Positions 7,329-10,617 of a stretch of 10,617 nt of DNA are shown piece after piece (position 1 is the stretch's first letter; the number at the start of each line of letters is the position of its first letter). The stretch is from contig ONYB01000027.1 of NCBI GenBank assembly GCA_900321895.1, positions 1 through 10,617 of the forward strand, given 5' to 3'. The DNA is from an uncultured Brachyspira sp. Its GTDB lineage: Bacteria; Cyanobacteriota; Vampirovibrionia; Gastranaerophilales; Gastranaerophilaceae. The notes beneath the pieces were generated by a model that was not told the DNA's origin, did no database searches, and was given only the letters and a program-made list of their open reading frames with translations. The position numbers and the translations under genes were made by a program.

Positions 7329-7784
7329 TTATTTAACTGAAAGTTTTTTCTTAGAATATTTTTCCGTATATTTTTTAGGCGCATCAATCTTTAATACACC
7401 GTGTTCCAATTTAGCCTCTGTTTTTTCGACATTGATTTCTTCAGGGAAATAAACGGTTCTTGAGAATTCGCCGTATCTGAATTCTGATTTTTTGTAGGCT
7501 TTTTCATCTTCGTTGTGTTCTTCTTCTTTTTTAGCATTGATAATGATGTAATTCTTGTCTATATCTATATCTAAATCTTCTTTCTTAACTCCTGGGAGTT
7601 CAGCTCTTACTTCATAATCTCTGCCCTTGTCAGTAATTTCAACCGGCATAGAGAATTTTTCAACATCTTCCCAGTAAGCAGCTTCCGGAAAATAACTGTC
7701 GAAATGTCTGTTCAAAAGAGAACTGATTTCATCATTTACTGTTCTTATAAAATGTTCCGGTGCTTTTCTAACTAAAAATTTCAT
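7329..7784 (-). CDS. Small heat-shock protein (Hsp20 / alpha-crystallin family)
   Basis: ATP-independent holdase chaperone that binds unfolding proteins in the cytoplasm as an oligomer. From the ATG at 7784 it has 151 residues, typical for bacterial Hsp20. The N-terminal arm (1-45) is followed by an alpha-crystallin domain at about 46-138: ELPGVKKEDLDIDI (62-75), the FSRTVYFPEEI strand (107-117) and the A-x-L-x-x-G-V-L-x-I motif in AKLEHGVLKI (124-133). A short lysine-rich tail follows; it lacks a clear I-x-I/V anchor motif, ending KKKLSVK. An in-frame GTG at 7823 would add 13 residues but has no ribosome binding site, whereas AAAGGAG lies eight bases before ATG 7784. It is a single-gene unit with its own terminator. 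No CIRCE element (TTAGCACTC-N9-GAGTGCTAA) is present upstream. Confidence 0.95.
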   Translation of the reverse strand: MKFLVRKAPEHFIRTVNDEISSLLNRHFDSYFPEAAYWEDVEKFSMPVEITDKGRDYEVRAELPGVKKEDLDIDIDKNYIIINAKKEEEHNEDEKAYKKSEFRYGEFSRTVYFPEEINVEKTEAKLEHGVLKIDAPKKYTEKYSKKKLSVK

Positions 7785-7792
7785 ATTCAACG

Positions 7793-7799
7793 CTCCTTT
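7793..7799 (-). promoter_or_regulatory. Ribosome binding site that fixes the hsp20 start
   Basis: AAAGGAG on the - strand lies eight bases upstream of ATG 7784, the strongest such site in the window; it sits inside the longer frame opened by GTG 7823 and argues against that start. Confidence 0.8.
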
Positions 7800-7858
7800 C
7801 AAGTTGTCTATTACTTTCAACACTTATGTTATAACTCTATTTTACGAATAATTGAGTT

Positions 7859-7879
7859 TTGTTAATTAAATTTTAACAA
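7859..7879. promoter_or_regulatory. Dyad upstream of hsp20, possible operator
   Basis: TTGTTAA-N7-TTAACAA is a perfect 7-base-arm inverted repeat 75-95 bases upstream of the hsp20 ATG. TAAAAT, a possible hsp20 -10, lies just downstream on the - strand (7840-7845). AT-rich dyads arise easily by chance in such DNA, so a regulator site is only a possibility. Confidence 0.25.
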
Positions 7880-7913
7880 TTACGTTGTGATTGTGAACTG
7901 TGTCACTTAATGC

Positions 7914-7928
7914 GAGGGTGTACTAAAG
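7914..7928 (+). repeat. Palindromic repeat, left-arm half copy
   Basis: GAGGGTGTACTAAAG matches the left arm of the copy at 7988-8002 (GAGGGTGGACTAAGC) at 13 of 15 positions; no matching right arm follows. Confidence 0.5.
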
Positions 7929-7961
7929 ATATCAGGTGTTGATAATTTTTGCAATGGGTAA

Positions 7962-7995
7962 GGTGAATATGGTGAAGAGTGAAGGGTGAGGGTGG
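7962..7995 (+). repeat. Degenerate GGTGAA-type tandem tract
   Basis: Purine-rich units GGTGAATAT (7962-7970) and GGTGAAGAG (7971-7979) followed by decayed units with GAAGGGTGAGGGTGG. Four or more GG runs on one strand also allow a weak two-tier quadruplex. Confidence 0.45.
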
Positions 7996-8018
7996 ACTAA
8001 GCGAAAGCGTTTCCACCA
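7991..8018 (+). repeat. Palindromic repeat, copy 1
   Basis: GGTGGA (7991-7996) pairs with TCCACC (8012-8017) around a core containing GCGAAAGC, and the unit ends CCACCA. It shares the core and the right end with the copies at 8086-8113 and 8247-8273. Confidence 0.65.
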
Positions 8019-8020
8019 AA

Positions 8021-8052
8021 AAGGCGATAAGGCTATAAGGCGATAGGGCGAT
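8021..8052 (+). repeat. Four-copy tandem octamer AAGGCGAT
   Basis: Four head-to-tail 8-base units: AAGGCGAT, AAGGCTAT, AAGGCGAT, AGGGCGAT, each differing from the consensus by at most one base, followed by a decayed AAGTCCGT. It begins directly after palindromic copy 1. Confidence 0.8.
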
Positions 8053-8085
8053 AAGTCCGTTACAATGTGAGGTGTGAAACTGTAG

Positions 8086-8113
8086 AGTGGGGAAAAGCGA
8101 AGCGTCCCCACCA
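8086..8113 (+). repeat. Palindromic repeat, copy 2
   Basis: GTGGGGA (8087-8093) pairs perfectly with TCCCCAC (8105-8111) around a core with GCGAAGC. Relative to copy 1, the extra GG on the left is matched by CC on the right, so pairing is kept although the sequence differs. Confidence 0.7.
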
Positions 8114-8212
8114 TTTCAACTCAATGTTTTCTTTGATGTTTGCTCACATTTTTCTTCGCTCATACCTCTGCTCGGGTTCGTAAGGGGTCAAACCCAAATC
8201 CGACGATTATGC

Positions 8213-8244
8213 GATCTTTACGTCGCTTTGCTCCTCAAGATGAC
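8213..8244 (-). repeat. Dispersed repeat of the GTCATCCTGAGGAGCGAAGCG type
   Basis: On the - strand the segment reads GTCATCTTGAGGAGC then AAAGCGACGTAAAGATC. ATCTT (8214-8218) and AAGAT (8237-8241) form the outer stem. I recall close variants (GTCATCCTGAGGAGCGAAGCG and so on) scattered in many bacterial genomes; this is recognition from memory, not a search. Confidence 0.55.
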
Positions 8245-8246
8245 AT

Positions 8247-8273
8247 GTACTAACGCTTACGTTCCCCCCACCA
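8247..8273 (+). repeat. Palindromic repeat, copy 3 with decayed left arm
   Basis: GTACTAACGCTTACGTT then six C and ACCA. The core AACGCTTACGTT is itself a stem-loop (AACG/CGTT). The right end CCACCA matches copies 1 and 2, and GTACTAA matches the half copy at 7914. It ends two bases before the ABC-F stop codon, so it lies in that gene's 3' end. Confidence 0.55.
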
Positions 8274-8274
8274 C

Positions 8275-9900
8275 TTACTTCATCGCCATTTTGTACAAAT
8301 CGTTGCGGCGTTTGATGATTGCAGGGTTTGCGAGGTAGTCCTCATATTTGCTGCGGTGGTTGATGTAGCCGTAAGGCGAAATCTCAATTATTCTGTCAGC
8401 AACTGTTTGAATGAACTGGTAATCCTGTGAAGTGAAAAGTACTGTGCCCGTGTAATCAATCAGGGCGTTGTTGAGGGCTGTAATTGCCTCCAAATCCAAG
8501 TGGTTTGTCGGCTCGTCAAAAATCATTACGTTTGACTCCTCAATCATCATTTTTGCAAGAATACAGCGAACTTTTTCGCCACCCGAGAGGACTTTTACCT
8601 GCTTGTCGGCATCGTCACCCGTGAACAACATTCTGCCCAAATACCCACGTAAAAAGTTTACGTGCTGGTCAGGCGAATACTGGGCAAGCCATTGCATAAT
8701 GTTTTTGTCGCAGTCGAAATAGAAATTGTTATCCTTCGGAAAATACGAAACCGTTGCCGTGACACCCCAGTTTACACTCCCTGCGTCAGGTTGAGTTTTG
8801 CCTGCGAGTATGTCAAAAAGCGTCGTAATAATCAACGGGTCTTTTGCAATAAATGCAATTTTTTCGCCTTGATAAACTTCAAAACTGAAATTTTTGAACA
8901 ACTGTTCTCCGTCGATTGATTTTGTGAGTTTTTCGACCGTCAAGACATCTTTTCCAGGGATTTTTTGGTAATTAAACCTAATTCGAGGGTATTGACGAGA
9001 GGACGGCTTGATTTCTTCAAGCGACAATTTGTCGAGCATATTTTTTCTCGAGGTTGCCTGCTTTGCCTTGGAGGCATTCGCACTAAACCTTGCGATAAAT
9101 GCTTTCAATTCCTCCATTTTTTCTTCGGTTTTCTTGTTTTGTTCTTCTTTTTGTTTTTGGATTAGGCGACTTGCCTCAGACCAAAAAGAGTAATTTCCAG
9201 TATAAAGTTGAATATTTTTGTAATCAATATCCGCCATGTGGGTGCAAACTCTGTCCAAAAATTTTCTGTCGTGAGAAACTACGATAACGAGGTTTGGAAA
9301 ATCTATCAAAAATTCCTCCAACCAGTTTATAGTGTTCAAATCGAGGTGGTTTGTGGGTTCGTCCAAAAGCAAGATGTCAGGGTTGCCGAAAAGTGCCTGA
9401 GCAAGCAGTACACGCACCTTTTCGCTACCTGCCAAATCCTTCATTTGTGATTGGTGGAGTTCATCAGGAATTCCCAATTCAGAAAGAAGTGAGGCTGCCA
9501 TAGATTCAGCCTGCCAGCCGTCAAGTTCTGCAAATTCCTCCTCCAAGTGAGCGGCTTTAATGCCGTCTTCGTCGTTAAAATCAGGCTTTGCGTAAATTTC
9601 ATCACGAGCCTTCATAACTTCGTAGAGCTTTTTGTGACCCATGATTACCGTTTCGATTACGCTGTAGTCGTCAAATGCAAAGTGATCTTGCCTCAAAACC
9701 GCAATTCTTTGACCTTTTGAAATACTTATTTCGCCTGATGTCGGCTCAAGTTCGCCCGACAAAACTCGCAAAAGCGTACTTTTTCCTGCTCCGTTTGCTC
9801 CGATAACGCCGTAGCAATTACCCGAAACGAACTTTATACTAACGTTTTCAAAAAGAGTTTGTGAGCCGAACCTCACGGTCAATTTATTTGTAGTTATCAT
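8275..9900 (-). CDS. ybiT: ABC-F family ATPase, YbiT-like
   Basis: A soluble twin-ATPase protein of the ABC-F group, which acts on the ribosome (E-site) rather than in transport. Its 541 residues follow E. coli YbiT closely: IGANGAGKST Walker A at 33-42, the RLRQDHFAF-like stretch at 69-76, signature LAGSE at 156-160, Walker B and switch ILLLDEPTNHLDL at 176-188, SHDRKFL (209-215), the charged P-site-tRNA-interaction linker at about 240-305 with FSANASKAKQATSR (272-285), then the second domain with LSGGEKVR (438-445) and MIFDEPTNHLDL (459-470). Two deviations: the first signature is LAGSE, and the second Walker A (about 350-361, FIAKDPLIITTL) lacks the invariant Gly and Lys, although Walker B and signature of that domain are intact. 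I recall related Firmicutes proteins with a similar altered motif. The start at 9900 has AGGATG seven bases upstream. Single-gene unit. Confidence 0.93.
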   Translation of the reverse strand: MITTNKLTVRFGSQTLFENVSIKFVSGNCYGVIGANGAGKSTLLRVLSGELEPTSGEISISKGQRIAVLRQDHFAFDDYSVIETVIMGHKKLYEVMKARDEIYAKPDFNDEDGIKAAHLEEEFAELDGWQAESMAASLLSELGIPDELHQSQMKDLAGSEKVRVLLAQALFGNPDILLLDEPTNHLDLNTINWLEEFLIDFPNLVIVVSHDRKFLDRVCTHMADIDYKNIQLYTGNYSFWSEASRLIQKQKEEQNKKTEEKMEELKAFIARFSANASKAKQATSRKNMLDKLSLEEIKPSSRQYPRIRFNYQKIPGKDVLTVEKLTKSIDGEQLFKNFSFEVYQGEKIAFIAKDPLIITTLFDILAGKTQPDAGSVNWGVTATVSYFPKDNNFYFDCDKNIMQWLAQYSPDQHVNFLRGYLGRMLFTGDDADKQVKVLSGGEKVRCILAKMMIEESNVMIFDEPTNHLDLEAITALNNALIDYTGTVLFTSQDYQFIQTVADRIIEISPYGYINHRSKYEDYLANPAIIKRRNDLYKMAMK

Positions 9901-9931
9901 AATTTCATCCTATTTATAATCAGCTTTTACT

Positions 9932-9940
9932 ATTTTAGCA
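9932..9940 (-). promoter_or_regulatory. Extended -10 promoter for the ABC-F gene
   Basis: The - strand reads TGCTAAAAT, an extended -10 with the same TGCTAnAAT form as the transglycosylase promoter. The transcript would start near 9925 with a leader of about 25 bases. The -35 region falls in the divergent promoter and dyad at 9950-9976. Confidence 0.45.
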
Positions 9941-9949
9941 CAAAAATAC

Positions 9950-9978
9950 TTGACAAAATGTAAGGAATACCTTACAAT
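9950..9978 (+). promoter_or_regulatory. Near-consensus sigma70 promoter facing right, divergent from the ABC-F gene
   Basis: TTGACA (9950-9955, 6 of 6), a spacer of exactly 17 bases, then TACAAT (9973-9978, 5 of 6). This is the best promoter in the window, with a start expected near 9985. No protein gene lies downstream on this strand before 10554. Confidence 0.75.
9959..9976. promoter_or_regulatory. Operator-like dyad in the promoter spacer
   Basis: TGTAAGG-AATA-CCTTACA, perfect 7-base arms, lies between the -35 and the -10 and overlaps the -10 by four bases. A bound protein would block the rightward promoter and would also sit at about -35 to -50 of the ABC-F promoter. Confidence 0.55.
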
Positions 9979-9980
9979 AA

Positions 9981-10004
9981 TTTTGTTAGTTTAGCCTAAC
10001 AAAA
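9981..10004. promoter_or_regulatory. Second operator-like dyad over the predicted transcript start
   Basis: TTTTGTTAG-TTTAGC-CTAACAAAA, perfect 9-base arms, covers about -4 to +20. The inner GTTAGTTTAGCCTAAC resembles the TTAGGTTAGCCTAACC-type boxes of the DtxR/IdeR/MntR family of metal-dependent repressors. Its centre is 25 bases from that of the dyad at 9959-9976, and the two share GTnAG...CCTnAC. Confidence 0.55.
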
Positions 10005-10130
10005 AATACGGAGTTAATCTGATTGGTATTTAAGCGACAAACTCCGTAAAACGAAATCCTAACTTATTGTTTATCATATTATTAACACTATTTATGCACT
10101 TGTTTATTTTGACATAAACAAGTTTTTATT
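9985..10130 (+). ncRNA. Candidate regulated small RNA, about 145 nt
   Basis: The stretch between the strong rightward promoter (9950-9978) and the intrinsic terminator (10098-10130) has no credible gene. Its own features are a stem TACGGAGTT (10007-10015) with AACTCCGTA (10040-10048) around a 24-base loop, then an unpaired A/U-rich region (10052-10097), then the terminator hairpin. Both neighbouring protein genes lie on the other strand, so the promoter and terminator serve only this segment. The only possible peptide is eight codons from TTG 10023 (MVFKRQTP), with GGAG nine bases upstream, ending at TAA 10047-10049; that GGAG would be closed in the stem. The promoter is covered by two dyads of metal-repressor type, so an iron- or manganese-controlled sRNA, analogous in role to RyhB, is my inference. 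I do not recognise it as a known RNA family. Confidence 0.5.
10098..10130 (+). terminator. Intrinsic terminator of the candidate small RNA
   Basis: ACTTGTTTAT (10098-10107) pairs perfectly with ATAAACAAGT (10114-10123) over loop TTTGAC, followed by TTTTATT. The T-run lies on the + strand only; on the - strand the hairpin is followed by GCATAAATAG, so it points right even though it also lies directly after the TSCPD gene. Confidence 0.8.
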
Positions 10131-10407
10131 ATCCCTGAACAGTTTGGCTCTTTTTGTTTTTGTATTCGATTAAGCATTTTGATAGCTGGTCGGGACAACT
10201 TGTCATTTTGCTACCGCATTTAATACCGCTCAATTTTGAGATAACGTCGTCAATTTTCATCCCCTTAATAAGTGATTTTATCCCTTGCAAATTTCCGTTG
10301 CAACCGCCCAAAAATTGTGCGTCAACGATTGTATCGCCGTCGATTGCAACCTGCATTAGGGCACAACAAACGCCTTCTGTTTGATATTGTATAACTTCTA
10401 CGCTCAT
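10129..10407 (-). CDS. TSCPD-domain protein (TIGR03905-like)
   Basis: A 92-residue protein of the small TSCPD family, named for its Thr-Ser-Cys-Pro-Asp motif, here at residues 69-73. Other family marks: EGVCCALMQVAIDGD (11-25), FLGGCNGNLQGI (32-43) and GIKCGSKMTSCPDQL (61-75). Conserved cysteines 14, 36, 64 and 71 (plus 15 and 78) could bind a metal or cluster. The same domain occurs in some vitamin B12-dependent ribonucleotide reductases, but the stand-alone form has no known function that I can cite. ATG 10407 is chosen over the in-frame TTG at 10419 because that TTG overlaps the GGAG ribosome binding site, which lies six bases before the ATG. An 18-base dyad (10432-10449) lies upstream. 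The cysteine-rich nature and the metal-repressor-like sites nearby fit a metal theme, but that link is only circumstantial. Confidence 0.85.
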   Translation of the reverse strand: MSVEVIQYQTEGVCCALMQVAIDGDTIVDAQFLGGCNGNLQGIKSLIKGMKIDDVISKLSGIKCGSKMTSCPDQLSKCLIEYKNKKSQTVQG

Positions 10408-10413
10408 AATTTT

Positions 10414-10417
10414 CTCC
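10414..10417 (-). promoter_or_regulatory. Ribosome binding site that fixes the TSCPD gene start
   Basis: GGAG on the - strand, six bases before ATG 10407. It overlaps the alternative TTG at 10419, which is therefore rejected as the start. Confidence 0.7.
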
Positions 10418-10431
10418 AATCTTTATCGTAG

Positions 10432-10449
10432 TTGAGATAAATCTCTCAA
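10432..10449. promoter_or_regulatory. Dyad upstream of the TSCPD gene
   Basis: TTGAGA-TAAATC-TCTCAA, perfect 6-base arms, 25-42 bases upstream of the TSCPD ATG. It could be an operator or a leader hairpin. A TTGACA on the - strand (10479-10474) lies above it, but no -10 sits at the right distance, so the promoter is not defined. Confidence 0.35.
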
Positions 10450-10522
10450 TGCAAAAATATATTACTATAAAAATGTCAATGTTGCGAATTGTTAAATAAC
10501 TCCGCAAATTTTAAAATTTACG

Positions 10523-10531
10523 TGTTATACT
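10523..10531 (+). promoter_or_regulatory. Extended -10 promoter for the gene at 10554
   Basis: TGTTATACT: TG, one base, then TATACT (5 of 6 to TATAAT). The transcript would start near 10538, giving a 16-base leader that holds GAGGT at 10542-10546. Confidence 0.55.
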
Positions 10532-10553
10532 ATGAAAAAATGAGGTCTTTTTT

Positions 10554-10617
10554 ATGAAAGTTGAATTTAGGGGAACTCCTGTAGATTTTAGGAGTGGTGT
10601 ATTTAGTGACTTTACAA
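10554..10617 (+). CDS. Start of an unknown protein (3' end outside window)
   Basis: ATG 10554 is preceded by GAGGT with a seven-base spacer and by an extended -10 promoter, and the frame stays open to the window end. Only 21 codons are visible, beginning MKVEFRGTPVDFRSGV. I do not recognise it; there is no signal peptide in the visible part and too little sequence for a domain call. The strong start signals make it a likely real gene. Confidence 0.55.
   Translation, partial: MKVEFRGTPVDFRSGVFSDFT

Larger units (their letters stand above)
7914..8274. repeat. Non-coding repeat nest between hsp20 and the ABC-F gene
   Basis: The stretch 7785-8274 between the two genes has no credible coding sequence. 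From 7914 on it is built almost wholly from repeats: a half copy and three full or nearly full copies of a palindromic unit (7914-7928, 7991-8018, 8086-8113, 8247-8273), two degenerate short tandem tracts (7962-7995 and 8021-8052), a weak GGGTT/AACCC stem-loop (8174-8195) and a repeat like the widespread GTCATCCTGAGG family (8213-8244). Base composition is visibly more G+C-rich than the neighbouring genes. No transposase or terminal duplication is seen, so this looks like accumulated dispersed (REP- or MITE-like) elements rather than one insertion sequence. Confidence 0.7.

Noticed and set aside
7840..7930. CIRCE or other known heat-shock operator before hsp20
   Set aside because: No TTAGCACTC-N9-GAGTGCTAA match; only an unrelated AT-rich dyad at 7859-7879 and a doubled TTGTGA at 7885-7896.
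7932..8114. A - strand frame of 60 codons in the repeat nest
   Set aside because: Encodes only translated tandem repeats and hairpins; composition is unlike the real genes.
7914..8274. CRISPR array or insertion sequence
   Set aside because: The repeats are too unlike each other and unevenly spaced for CRISPR, and there is no transposase, terminal inverted repeat pair or target duplication for an insertion sequence.
8087..8338. A + strand frame of 83 codons across the repeat nest into the ABC-F gene
   Set aside because: It starts in palindromic copy 2, runs through repeats and ends antisense to the ABC-F gene; no ribosome binding site or domain.
8468..9450. Six + strand frames within the ABC-F gene
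   Set aside because: All are antisense shadows of a complete ABC-F gene with motifs in order.
10098..10130. Hairpin read as the terminator of the TSCPD gene
   Set aside because: It lies at the right place, but the T-run is on the + strand; on the - strand GCATAAATAG follows the stem. It may work weakly in that direction, but its design fits the rightward RNA.
9979..10130. Riboswitch or tRNA/6S/SRP RNA in the non-coding stretch
   Set aside because: No downstream gene on the same strand to control, and no motif of these RNA families was recognised.
10154..10384. A + strand frame of 76 codons opposite the TSCPD gene
   Set aside because: The TSCPD frame has family motifs and a ribosome binding site; this one has neither.

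Overview
The window is AT-rich bacterial DNA, densely coded on both strands, with short intergenic gaps, AGGAG-type ribosome binding sites and TGnTAnnnT-type promoters. The gene set (GDP-mannose dehydratase, TPR-type lytic transglycosylase, Hsp20, a YbiT-like ABC-F protein, a TSCPD protein) fits an anaerobic, probably gut-associated bacterium. A Gastranaerophilales/Melainabacteria-like or clostridial relative is my guess; nothing here settles the phylum.

Left part (1-3797, + strand): the 3' end of a family 2 glycosyltransferase, then a unit with its own promoter that encodes GDP-mannose 4,6-dehydratase (gmd), a GT4-type glycosyltransferase and an HD-domain phosphohydrolase-like protein. The first three genes look like part of a surface polysaccharide or glycan locus that uses GDP-deoxymannose sugars. 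The HD gene may be a passenger.

Middle part (3794-7230, - strand): a tightly packed three-gene unit read leftwards: a membrane-anchored lytic transglycosylase, a DUF4145-like protein with a single C-terminal membrane anchor, and a short, divergent DegT-like PLP protein. Its last stop codon overlaps the stop codon of the convergent HD gene. To the right, hsp20 (- strand) ends in a clear intrinsic terminator.

7785-8274 is a 490-base non-coding stretch. It holds a nest of imperfect palindromic repeats (three copies plus a half copy, with arms that vary together), two short degenerate tandem tracts, and a repeat resembling the widespread GTCATCCTGAGGAGCGAAGCG family.

Right part (8275-10617): an ABC-F ATPase gene (- strand), and a TSCPD-domain gene (- strand). 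Between them, on the + strand, is a near-consensus sigma70 promoter overlaid by two dyads that resemble DtxR/MntR-family operators. About 120 bases downstream is a perfect intrinsic terminator, with no credible reading frame between. I read this as a candidate metal-regulated small RNA of about 145 nt, the most interesting item in the window. A new gene starts at 10554 and runs off the end.
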